Shown: positions 8,307-15,521 of the stretch, piece by piece
How positions within the stretch are numbered: the first letter of the stretch is position 1
Layout: the number at the start of each line of letters is the position of its first letter
IMG/VR virus record: IMGVR_UViG_3300030109_003595
Coordinates: 1 to 64,000 of that record
Length of the DNA stretch: 64,000 nucleotides
Origin: a virus
Reading direction: 5' to 3' (one strand)
Program-made: the position numbers and the translations under genes
Notes under the pieces: model-generated
What the model saw: the letters and a program-made list of their open reading frames with translations, nothing else
Databases searched by the model: none
What the model was told of the DNA's origin: nothing

Positions 8307-9413
8307 ATGAGTTTCATCACACTGGACTTCCCAAGAGAAGTTCTTGAATTGAACTCTGATGGTAACAAGGGTTTCAGGAGACTGGTGAAGAACTCCGAGG
8401 AACTTGAGAGTTATTGGAGAGGAAAGAACGGGAGTGGCAATGTATACTTCACTGCGTATGGATACAGAAGCCTGACCCCACCTCGAAACCACAGGGTTGA
8501 CTACAACACGCCAATCATCAGACACTTCGTGTGTGACTTTGATTGCAAGAACTTCAGGAAGAAAGGTGAGGATGTGCCGTTTGACGAGATGCAAGAGCAA
8601 GTGCGTACACTCCACACCCACTTAAAAAGCAGCAACAAAATCCACTATATTTGGTTTAGTGGTGGTGGTTTTCATTTTTGGATACCACTTAGCAAGACCC
8701 ACACACCCTCCACAGGATACGACGTTGCCATGGTCAAGGAAGCAGGAAGAGTCCTCCTCTCTGACTGGCACAAGAAGTTAGACTTGTACTGCAACGACCC
8801 CACTGTTGCCTTCGATACTGCTGGTATGATTAGGATACCTAACTCCTACAACAGCAGAAGAGGCTGCTGGACAATCCCTCTTACTTCCCATGAAGTGATG
8901 ACGTGCAACCATGATGACCTCATAGAAATGTCACAAGAGTCACGTTCTGGTTTTATCAAGCACGGCACTGAGACTGTCAAACTACAAATCAAAAAGAGAA
9001 GTAAGAAGTTCAAGGGTAAGGAGTACAAGAACATCGACTTACCTGAACTTGCCATTGACAATATGATTATTCTACCATGCCTAGCACAGTCAGCGATGGG
9101 TGGTGGTAACCCCACACACAAGGCTAGGGTTCACTTCGCATCATATCTAGCAGGTAGATTGAGATGGTTCTTCCCACCTGAGTACCCTTCATTAGAGGAG
9201 AAGCAGAGCCATGTAAACCAGATTGTCGATATCATAGAGGCGCAGGAGTGGGTTGACTTCAACCCCTCAGTCACTAGACATCAAGTCAAGAGCATAGTTA
9301 TGGGTAGTGGTGGCAACAACGGGTATATCCCAGCGACTTGTCGCACCCTAATACACGACGGTGTTTGCACTGGAAGGTGTAGATACTATGACGGAACAGC
9401 GGAGGATGATTGA
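8307..9413 (+). CDS. Archaeo-eukaryotic primase (AEP) catalytic protein
   Basis: The AEP signature is present in order: CDFDCKN with D77 and D79, FSGGGFHFWIPL with S118 and H123 (the sxH motif), and DTAGMIRIPNSYN with D170 and R175. The C-terminal part has an added helical domain and a Cys-rich end (about residues 345-362, with three cysteines) that may bind zinc or an Fe-S cluster. AEP primases make RNA or DNA primers for replication. The 368 aa size suits a viral AEP with a C-terminal accessory domain. It starts one base after the previous stop and is followed directly by a zinc-binding mini-gene. Confidence 0.85.
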   Translation: MSFITLDFPREVLELNSDGNKGFRRLVKNSEELESYWRGKNGSGNVYFTAYGYRSLTPPRNHRVDYNTPIIRHFVCDFDCKNFRKKGEDVPFDEMQEQVRTLHTHLKSSNKIHYIWFSGGGFHFWIPLSKTHTPSTGYDVAMVKEAGRVLLSDWHKKLDLYCNDPTVAFDTAGMIRIPNSYNSRRGCWTIPLTSHEVMTCNHDDLIEMSQESRSGFIKHGTETVKLQIKKRSKKFKGKEYKNIDLPELAIDNMIILPCLAQSAMGGGNPTHKARVHFASYLAGRLRWFFPPEYPSLEEKQSHVNQIVDIIEAQEWVDFNPSVTRHQVKSIVMGSGGNNGYIPATCRTLIHDGVCTGRCRYYDGTAEDD

Positions 9414-9632
9414 ATGAATGCCAGAAGAATGTGTAAAGAATGTGGAAAGAAACTACCTAGTAGGAATGGTAACAGGAAGGCCTTTACCAATTTATGTCAA
9501 CGATGTTTCACACACCCGCCACCAGAACACAGATGTCAGGCTATCACAAATGCAGGTACTCAGTGTTGTTTCAGAATAACAGGTGCATCTAAGAAACTAT
9601 GTAAGATACATGCTAGGAGGGAAAGAGAATGA
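9414..9632 (+). CDS. Small Cys-rich zinc-binding protein, 72 aa
   Basis: The N-terminal half has CKEC (7-10) and CQRC, making one zinc ribbon. The C-terminal half has the pattern C-x9-C, then C-x2-H (ending LCKIHARR), typical of small CxxxTxxGxxC...CxxH domains found in phages and nucleic-acid-binding proteins. It begins at the base after the primase stop and its last codon overlaps the XPF-like gene by ATGA. Likely nucleic-acid binding. The specific role is unknown. Confidence 0.65.
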   Translation: MNARRMCKECGKKLPSRNGNRKAFTNLCQRCFTHPPPEHRCQAITNAGTQCCFRITGASKKLCKIHARRERE

Positions 9633-10333
9633 GAAGACCTGCTATGATTGTTGATAGCAATGAACGGGGTGTACTGTGTGATTCAGTAATACGTAAGGCG
9701 GAGAAAGCAGGTTTGTCTGTGATAAGAAAACCGCTAGTGGTGGGGGACTATCTTCTAGGTGAGGCTTGTGTTGAGGCCAAGAGCATCAACGACCTATTTC
9801 TATCCAGTCACAGTGGTCATCTATGGAGGCAACTGGAGAACATGGACATCAACTACCAACGCTTCTTCTTAGTCATACACGGTGGTATAGACAAGTATGT
9901 TGCTATGGCTAAGAAGACAGGCAAGAAGGTGACATACACTAGGATACAGAATGAGTTGACTGGTACTATAGCACGCATCATGAGTGACTTTGAGTGTCAA
10001 GTATTCTACACACCAAACGTCAGTGAGGCTGCTTTGTTCATTACCAAACTCCACAACAAGTTGCACAAACCAGCGTCTAGCCACGGTGCTAGGACAATAC
10101 GAAGAGTGGCATCAAACGATATCAGAGCCGACATGCTACTGGCAATACCCGGTATAGGCAAAGACATGGCTGATAGGATTCTAGAAGAGTGTGGAAGCAT
10201 AGAGGAGATGTGCTTCCCTGAATCTCTGAAGAAGATAAAGGGTCTAGGTGATGTACTGCGTGGTAGAATAGTGCAGGCACTCACATCTGAAGAGAAGATG
10301 GTAGTAGAGAGAAAGGTAAAAAGAAGTGTATAA
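9629..10333 (+). CDS. XPF/ERCC4-family structure-specific nuclease with C-terminal HhH domain
   Basis: The ERCC4 nuclease core is visible as VDSNERG (D9, E12, R13), VVGDYL (D40) and VEAKSINDL (E49, K51, D55). The usual ERKxxxD has Ala in place of Arg, but the catalytic acids and Lys remain. The C-terminal third has two helix-hairpin-helix motifs (IPGIGKDMADRI and IKGLGDVLRGRI). Family members cut branched or flap DNA as dimers, as XPF, Mus81 and Hef do. At 234 aa it is the compact archaeal form without a helicase domain. The operon ends here, with a 61-base gap following. Confidence 0.87.
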   Translation: MRRPAMIVDSNERGVLCDSVIRKAEKAGLSVIRKPLVVGDYLLGEACVEAKSINDLFLSSHSGHLWRQLENMDINYQRFFLVIHGGIDKYVAMAKKTGKKVTYTRIQNELTGTIARIMSDFECQVFYTPNVSEAALFITKLHNKLHKPASSHGARTIRRVASNDIRADMLLAIPGIGKDMADRILEECGSIEEMCFPESLKKIKGLGDVLRGRIVQALTSEEKMVVERKVKRSV

Positions 10334-10346
10334 TGTACGACTGTCT

Positions 10347-10356
10347 TGTATATACA
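10347..10356 (+). promoter_or_regulatory. Candidate archaeal TATA element, palindromic
   Basis: TGTATATACA, a perfect 10-base palindrome, lies in the only sizeable intergenic gap of the left arm (10334-10394). A TATA box here would place transcription start near 10375-10380 and a short leader before the ATG at 10395. Archaeal TATA boxes usually sit about 25 bases before the start site, so the geometry is reasonable. No clear BRE was identified. Confidence 0.4.
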
Positions 10357-10374
10357 TAGTATGTATTAAGTACT

Positions 10375-10390
10375 GACCCCGTTTGGGGTC
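10375..10390 (+). promoter_or_regulatory. Perfect hairpin just before a start codon
   Basis: The arms GACCCC and GGGGTC are separated by GTTT, a perfect 6-bp stem ending four bases before the ATG at 10395. It lacks a T-run, so it is not a standard terminator. It could hide the start region, bind a regulator as a short operator, or mark the 5' end of the downstream message. Confidence 0.45.
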
Positions 10391-10394
10391 ACTC

Positions 10395-11795
10395 ATGCGT
10401 CACTACTCAGAGTACCAAGCAGTGCAGAAGTTTCCTTTGTTCAAGGGGTACTTGGAGCACTTTAGACAGACATCAATGGAAAACGACATACCGGGAATGC
10501 TTTCCTTCTTCTTCCTACAGGGACAGGTTGCTGTTCCTTTTGTGAGGATACCTTGGGGTTCATCACATCTAGACCCACGTGTGCACGTGTTTTGGATTCA
10601 ACCTAGCAGGTCTGGTAAGTCTGTGTCTTGGGAGTTCATAGGTGACATCTGTAGAGAGGCCGAGATACCCACTGAGATGTACACTACAGGGACTGACGCT
10701 GCTCTGATAGGTGGATGGGAAGAAGAGACTGTTGATGGTGAAACAGTCAAGCATCTCAAAGAAGGACTGTTAGATGGGCGTAAGGCTCTCAACTTCGATG
10801 AGGGTTCAATCATACTTAACCCCAACAAGCACAGTCAGGAGACTGTGTTGTATCTACAGTCTGCTTGCAACCCTGTAGGTAGCAACAACAACATACTCGT
10901 GAAACACACTAAGGCCGGTAGAATAGAAACCGAGTCATTGGTGTCAATGTGGATTACCACTTTCCCACCGAAGGGTGTCAAGGAGTACGTTCTGACTAAG
11001 GGTATCTTCCAGAGGGTTCTGCTGTACTGGGCAGACTGGGACACAGACAAGAGGATGGGTGTGAGCATGAAGAGGATGGAGATGGCTTTCAAGAAAATAC
11101 CCAAGTTGTCTGTCGAGCACGATGACATAGTGAATTACTTCAAAGGGCTGACTAAGAGGGTGAGAGACAGACTGCTCAACATCAGTGAGACATCCTTCTC
11201 TGACTGGGACACTATGAACAGGTATGACCAAGAGGAACTACTACAGTCTCATATGCATCAGATGTTCACAGCAGGAGATGACTTCTACGCTGCTGCGTAT
11301 GACTCCATAGAAGACTACTACTCTCTACTAGACGGTCTAGGGCCGGGTATCGGTGATGTGGTGGCTTCATTCATGCCTGCTGTTGAGAACTACACAGTCA
11401 TCTTCGCAACACACATGGCCATGTTAGACGAGTCGTGGGAAGTGACAGGAGAGCACGTTGACATGGCTAAGGACATTCTATACGACCTGACCAAGAATCT
11501 GATTCTATGGTTAGAGGACGAGGTTGAGGTTGGATACAAGAAGACAGAGGTGTCTGAGTATAAGAAGAGATTCGCAATAGCGTATCAGAACACAGATGCC
11601 GTAGACTTCGATGACTCCAGAGGAGCAGGTTGGCACAGGAAGAACAACGTGATACAGACGTACATGAAACTCAATTCAGTCACTAGAGGCACTGGGTGGA
11701 ATCACTTTGGTAAGTACGCTAAAGACATGTTTGACACCGTAAAGGAGAACAAGGTAGTGTATCTCCGAATGAAGGAGGGTGCTAACGATGAGTGA
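10395..11795 (+). CDS. P-loop ATPase, candidate replicative helicase
   Basis: I chose the ATG at 10395 over the TTG at 10383, which would begin inside the hairpin. Walker A is QPSRSGKS (residues 69-76), Walker B is ALNFDEGS (D135, E136), and a sensor-like segment SMWITTFPP is followed by GIFQRVLLYW, whose arginine could serve as a finger. The 466 aa protein has no zinc finger or primase domain. In an operon group with polymerase, primase, clamp and loader candidates, the missing function is a helicase, so this is the best candidate. It does not look like a canonical MCM or DnaB. Another AAA+ motor is possible. Confidence 0.6.
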   Translation: MRHYSEYQAVQKFPLFKGYLEHFRQTSMENDIPGMLSFFFLQGQVAVPFVRIPWGSSHLDPRVHVFWIQPSRSGKSVSWEFIGDICREAEIPTEMYTTGTDAALIGGWEEETVDGETVKHLKEGLLDGRKALNFDEGSIILNPNKHSQETVLYLQSACNPVGSNNNILVKHTKAGRIETESLVSMWITTFPPKGVKEYVLTKGIFQRVLLYWADWDTDKRMGVSMKRMEMAFKKIPKLSVEHDDIVNYFKGLTKRVRDRLLNISETSFSDWDTMNRYDQEELLQSHMHQMFTAGDDFYAAAYDSIEDYYSLLDGLGPGIGDVVASFMPAVENYTVIFATHMAMLDESWEVTGEHVDMAKDILYDLTKNLILWLEDEVEVGYKKTEVSEYKKRFAIAYQNTDAVDFDDSRGAGWHRKNNVIQTYMKLNSVTRGTGWNHFGKYAKDMFDTVKENKVVYLRMKEGANDE

Positions 11796-12405
11796 CATTC
11801 TATCATTAGATATTGAGACTATAAATTACTCATGGGATATAGGTGGATGGGATAATAAGAATCTATTCAAGATGAGTGTGATTGCTACTTGGGATGGTAC
11901 TAATGCTACTTTATTTTGTAATGAAGATATACAGTTAGATGGTGTAAAAGTATTACCATTACATGCAACAGATATAGGTAATCATATTTCAGAACATGTA
12001 GAAAAAGGTGGTAAGATTTTAGGACATAACATCATTGGTTTCGATTTACCTGTAATCAAAGAATCGTTAGACTGCTGGGCTGCTGGTGATATTATGTCTA
12101 AGAGTGCTGACACAATTATAGACACTAAAAATCTAGTTTCAAAAGCATCTAAAATACTATCAGATAATATAGGTACATCATTAGATATACTTACTAAATG
12201 TACTTTGAAAGAAGGTAAGATAATGCAGAGTATAGATGCACCAAAGCAGTGGGCTTTGGGTAATTACAATGAGGTAGCAGAGTACTGCTTGAAAGATGCA
12301 CAACTCACATACGAGTTGTACAAGTACGGTGCTGAGTATGGTATAGTAAAATCACTTTCCTTGGATACAGGAAAAGAGATAGAGATAGAGGTGAATTGGA
12401 CATGA
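11788..12405 (+). CDS. DnaQ/PolB-type 3'-5' exonuclease, stand-alone
   Basis: The ATG at 11788 is preceded by AAGGAGGG seven bases upstream, which decides it over the GTG at 11779. The RNase H-like exonuclease motifs are complete: LDIET (D8, E10), HNIIGFDLP (D86) and YCLKD (Y166, D170), resembling the exonuclease domain of family B polymerases. At 205 aa it is a single domain with no polymerase. Its base composition is visibly richer in A and T than both neighbours (roughly 11800-12250, with many tta, ata and aaa codons), suggesting recent acquisition. It may add proofreading, DNA degradation or RNA processing. PolB already carries its own exonuclease, so a separate role is likely. Confidence 0.8.
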   Translation: MSDILSLDIETINYSWDIGGWDNKNLFKMSVIATWDGTNATLFCNEDIQLDGVKVLPLHATDIGNHISEHVEKGGKILGHNIIGFDLPVIKESLDCWAAGDIMSKSADTIIDTKNLVSKASKILSDNIGTSLDILTKCTLKEGKIMQSIDAPKQWALGNYNEVAEYCLKDAQLTYELYKYGAEYGIVKSLSLDTGKEIEIEVNWT

Positions 12406-13901
12406 CCGATAATGACAAGACAAACAATGCACAAGTGATGAATATACGGGCTGCTAAGGCAATCGTAGAGACTGTACGCACTACACTAGGACCAATGGGT
12501 ATGGACAAGATGATGGTAGATGGTGCTGGAAACGTGATAGTCACCAACGATGGTGCTACTATCCTACGTGAGTTAGACGTAGCACATCCCGGTGGTAAGA
12601 TGATGATAGAGATATCAAAGACACAGGAGACCATCTGCTACGACGGTACTACCAGTACTGTGGTGCTAGCAGGTCAACTACTGTCGAACAGCGAGATGTT
12701 GTTTGAGAAGGGTCTACACCCCAATGTGATATGCAGAGGATATCGTGAAGCATCTCAGATGGCAATAGACTATCTGAACAGTGAAGTGTCAATGAACACA
12801 GGTAATGAGGTTCTACACGACATAGCCAAGACCGCAATCACCGGTAAGACCGTAGAGGCTGCTACTGATATCGTGAGCACCCTCTGTGTGGATGCAGTCA
12901 TGGCTGCTGGTGATGTGGACAAGGTAAGGGTCGTCAGCCTACCCGGTGGTAGTATCGAGGAATCCTACTTGTTCAACGGAGTGATTGTGAGTAAGGACTT
13001 CGTGCTAGACTATGACTTGGATGAAGAGACCAACATCCTTCTGCTCAACACAGGGCTTGAGGAGGAGAAGAGCAAGGAGAATGTACAGGTTCAACTGAAT
13101 GCAGCAGACTACTCGCAGTTCCAGAAGTCAGGTAGAGATAACCTGCTTGAGCGTGCACAGCACATCGTGATGAGAATGGAAGGCAAGGGTGTAGTATTTG
13201 TCAGGGATGGTGTACATGACCACGTGTGTGCCTATCTGAGAAAGAACGGCATAGGTGTGGTGAGAAGAGTGCCTGAGAGTGTGATGAAGGCACTGAGGGG
13301 ATGCTTGGGCATCAGCGTAGCACAGACTCCAGAGGAACTAGAAGCCTCAGCCTTCGTTAAGATATCGAGACAGAAGCACAATGACGTTCAGTACATATTC
13401 GTGGAGTCTATTGTTGACAGTGACCAATCCACTCTAGTTCTAAGAGGGGCTACCCAATCCACTCTGGATGAGGTGGAGAGAGGCTTCGATGACGCACTGG
13501 GTGTGGTCAGCCTCGTCAAGGAAGACGGTAAGGTGGTTGCTGGTGGTGGCTCATCATTCGTGGCTATGGCCTCTTATCTGAGGAATCATGGCGCTAGTGT
13601 GGGTGGAAGGCCTCAGATGGCTATAGAGGCCTTTGCTGACGCTCTAGAGGTTATCCCTGCTACCATAGCGGAGAACGCAGGACATGACCCACTGGATGTA
13701 GTGCTGGCGATGAGACACGAGATACAGAACGGCAACCTGTATCATGGGCCTGATGTCACTGATGGTGGTATCACCAACATGAGAGACGCTGGTATATTTG
13801 AGCCTACCAAACTAATCAAGCAGGCTGTGCTTAGTGCGACAGAAGTCACCACTGCCCTACTAAGGATAGACGATATCGTTGGTAGGAGACCTGTGGAATA
13901 A
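12402..13901 (+). CDS. Group II chaperonin (thermosome/CCT-like) subunit
   Basis: Conserved thermosome blocks are plain: MNIRAAKAIVETVRTTLGP, LGPMGMDKMMVD (29-40), TNDGATIL (48-55), DGTT (81-84), VLRGATQSTLDEVERG, VVAGGGSS, and a C-terminal AVLSATEVTTALLRIDD. Residue 80 is Tyr where the family normally has Gly in GDGTT, while catalytic-type Asp81 is kept. At 499 aa it is shorter than cellular subunits (about 540-550), mainly at both tails. Group II chaperonins form double rings with a built-in lid that fold proteins using ATP. Here it may fold very large virion proteins or supply a virus-specific ring. The ATG at 12402 makes an ATGA overlap with the exonuclease; the upstream TTG is less likely. 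Confidence 0.95.
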   Translation: MTDNDKTNNAQVMNIRAAKAIVETVRTTLGPMGMDKMMVDGAGNVIVTNDGATILRELDVAHPGGKMMIEISKTQETICYDGTTSTVVLAGQLLSNSEMLFEKGLHPNVICRGYREASQMAIDYLNSEVSMNTGNEVLHDIAKTAITGKTVEAATDIVSTLCVDAVMAAGDVDKVRVVSLPGGSIEESYLFNGVIVSKDFVLDYDLDEETNILLLNTGLEEEKSKENVQVQLNAADYSQFQKSGRDNLLERAQHIVMRMEGKGVVFVRDGVHDHVCAYLRKNGIGVVRRVPESVMKALRGCLGISVAQTPEELEASAFVKISRQKHNDVQYIFVESIVDSDQSTLVLRGATQSTLDEVERGFDDALGVVSLVKEDGKVVAGGGSSFVAMASYLRNHGASVGGRPQMAIEAFADALEVIPATIAENAGHDPLDVVLAMRHEIQNGNLYHGPDVTDGGITNMRDAGIFEPTKLIKQAVLSATEVTTALLRIDDIVGRRPVE

Positions 13902-14077
13902 TGGGAAGACTACTAGACAAACTAAACGTCACTTGCCGCGTTTGTGGTCACAAGCACATACCAAGAAGACTCAATGCTCGTTATCAAGATGGCGAAAAGA
14001 GGAGAGTTAACCTCTGGCAATGTAAGCAATGTGGTCACTTCTGGCAGGATTCAGTATACAAGAAGGCGAAACAATAA
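13901..14077 (+). CDS. Zinc-ribbon mini-protein, 58 aa
   Basis: ATG at 13901 overlaps the chaperonin stop TAA. Two knuckles, CRVC (12-15) and CKQC (41-44), each followed by Gly-His, enclose a basic stretch (RRLNARYQ...EKRR). This is a typical small nucleic-acid-binding ribbon. No partner can be named. Confidence 0.65.
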   Translation: MGRLLDKLNVTCRVCGHKHIPRRLNARYQDGEKRRVNLWQCKQCGHFWQDSVYKKAKQ

Positions 14078-14106
14078 ATTACCTTCGGTGTAGAATCTAC
14101 ACTACT

Positions 14107-14397
14107 ATGTTGTGGAGATGGTTTGCTCGTAAACTCATGAGTATAATGGGTAACCTCTACGTGTGGTTAGATAAGCGTGTGAAATACACTGATGAAGAAG
14201 TCAGTCAAGTCCTAGGTTTGGACATTGATGAAGACTTGAGGACCAGTTCAAGGTACGAATTATGTCGTATAGTCGAAGAGGAGTTCAAAGTACCCAAAGA
14301 CTCCTTTTGGACTCTACACAGCACCCAGAAGATACGCTTCGCTACACAGCAGATTCGTGAGATGAAGAAGCCTAGTAAGATGGATATGGGATACTGA
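14107..14397 (+). CDS. Unknown basic protein, 96 aa
   Basis: The frame is open from 14029, but the first ATG after the upstream gene's stop is at 14107. A later ATG at 14137 is an alternative. The N-terminus (MLWRWFARKLM) is hydrophobic and basic, possibly an amphipathic membrane-surface helix. The rest is mixed charged with acidic turns. The stop overlaps the next mini-gene by ATGA. No family is recognised. Confidence 0.45.
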   Translation: MLWRWFARKLMSIMGNLYVWLDKRVKYTDEEVSQVLGLDIDEDLRTSSRYELCRIVEEEFKVPKDSFWTLHSTQKIRFATQQIREMKKPSKMDMGY

Positions 14398-14465
14398 TGG
14401 ATTTACCTTTGAAGAAAATAAAGACGTGTAGAAGATTTGATTGGTGGAGGTGTGAGTTGATATGA
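14397..14465 (+). CDS. Possible micro-ORF, 22 aa
   Basis: ATG at 14397 overlaps the upstream stop and its TGA (14463-14465) overlaps the next ATG at 14462. The peptide is basic with two cysteines and three tryptophans. At this length, the chain of ATGA overlaps is the only support. It may mainly serve translational coupling. Confidence 0.3.
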   Translation: MDLPLKKIKTCRRFDWWRCELI

Positions 14466-14539
14466 GAGGATATACAAAAACTGCGATGTTTATACGATGT
14501 TTGAATGAGATTTTTGAAGACTGGGATGATGAGATATGA
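14462..14539 (+). CDS. Possible micro-ORF, 25 aa
   Basis: It lies between two ATGA overlaps (14462 and 14536). It encodes a short peptide with a basic start and an acidic end (EDWDDE). No motif is recognised. As with its neighbour, translation is suggested only by the regular stop-start overlap. Confidence 0.3.
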   Translation: MRGYTKTAMFIRCLNEIFEDWDDEI

Positions 14540-14673
14540 TTGTTGACCAACGTCTGATAGACGCTGTGTCCAATGACATCCAAGTGGAAATACCGTTAGT
14601 CTTTCCCTTGCTTCTACTGGCCACAACAGGGTTGCTGATATATTTTGTATGGTCTAGTAGGGATAGTGAATGA
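14536..14673 (+). CDS. Single-pass membrane mini-protein, 45 aa
   Basis: ATG at 14536 and TGA at 14671-14673 both sit in ATGA overlaps. Residues 19-39 form one hydrophobic segment (IPLVFPLLLLATTGLLIYFV), flanked by an acidic N-terminal arm and a short charged tail (SSRDSE). It is a probable membrane peptide directly before the HMG-CoA lyase homologue. Its function is unknown, and a lysis or membrane-remodelling peptide is one possibility. Confidence 0.5.
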   Translation: MIVDQRLIDAVSNDIQVEIPLVFPLLLLATTGLLIYFVWSSRDSE

Positions 14674-15521
14674 GTGCCATATCTCTGTATGAAGTGAGTC
14701 CTAGAGATGGTTTGCAGGGTTTACCAAGAGCCATCCCTCTGAGGAAAAAAGTAAAACTAATCAAGAAACTAAAGAAAGCAGGTATAGAGGGTATAGAGGT
14801 AGGCAGTCTAGTACACCCCTCTATACTACCAATGAGAGAAAGTGGTAAACTGTACAAGAAAACCGGAGGAGACTTGCTGGTGGTAAATGAAAAAGGGTTC
14901 GATAGAGCGATAGAACTAGGTGCGAAAAGAGTGAACGTGGTGATAAGCCCTCATGACAATTTCAGCCAATTAAATCAGAAAAATACATATGAGAATATAA
15001 TGAGTATATATCAAAATAAATGCAAGGATATACCGATAAATAGGTTATACATTAGTTGTGCATTTAGTACAGGTATATCTCAAAAAGCCGTTCTAGACTG
15101 CGTGAAGTGGGGTAAAGACATAGCAAAGTACATTGTTCTATGTGATACAGATAGTAATGCTACTGCTGAGAGTATAGCGTCATTATGTAGTGGAGCAAAA
15201 GCAATCACACCCAATCTCAGCATACATCTACACGTTGATGAGGATAGTACAGAATACATCAAAGCAGCCTATGACTCAGGTATCAGACAGTTCGACTGCT
15301 CTGTAGGTGGACTTGGTGGTTGTTTCTCCTTGGATGAAGCACAAGGTAATTTGAGAACAGAGTCATTGGTGTCGTGGGCATTATCCAATAACATACCAAT
15401 AGAAGAGAACATACATGTGGGTAGATTGATATCCACAAGTGAATATGCATACAACCTAGCACACTCATACAGTCAGACTAAACTAGAGAAGATAATGGCA
15501 AGACTAGGAGTCTTAATCTAA
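14670..15521 (+). CDS. HMG-CoA lyase homologue (DRE-TIM metallolyase)
   Basis: HMG-CoA lyase splits 3-hydroxy-3-methylglutaryl-CoA into acetoacetate and acetyl-CoA. The family pattern is complete: SPRDGLQ with R12 and D13, IEVGS with E43, the metal ligands H186 and H188 in SIHLHVD, the flexible active-site loop GGLGGC with C218, and GN at 226-227 (N227). The human enzyme uses R41, D42, E72, H233, H235, C266 and N275, and the spacing here (D to E 30, Cys to Asn 9) is the same. The length of 283 aa is near the usual 300. It overlaps the membrane mini-gene by ATGA and is the last left-arm gene. Another DRE-TIM enzyme such as isopropylmalate or homocitrate synthase is less likely because of the GGLGGC loop. 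Confidence 0.85.
   Translation: MSAISLYEVSPRDGLQGLPRAIPLRKKVKLIKKLKKAGIEGIEVGSLVHPSILPMRESGKLYKKTGGDLLVVNEKGFDRAIELGAKRVNVVISPHDNFSQLNQKNTYENIMSIYQNKCKDIPINRLYISCAFSTGISQKAVLDCVKWGKDIAKYIVLCDTDSNATAESIASLCSGAKAITPNLSIHLHVDEDSTEYIKAAYDSGIRQFDCSVGGLGGCFSLDEAQGNLRTESLVSWALSNNIPIEENIHVGRLISTSEYAYNLAHSYSQTKLEKIMARLGVLI

Noticed and set aside
10375-10390. Factor-independent terminator
   Set aside because: The stem is good but no T-run follows, and it is only four bases before a start codon. A regulatory hairpin is more likely.
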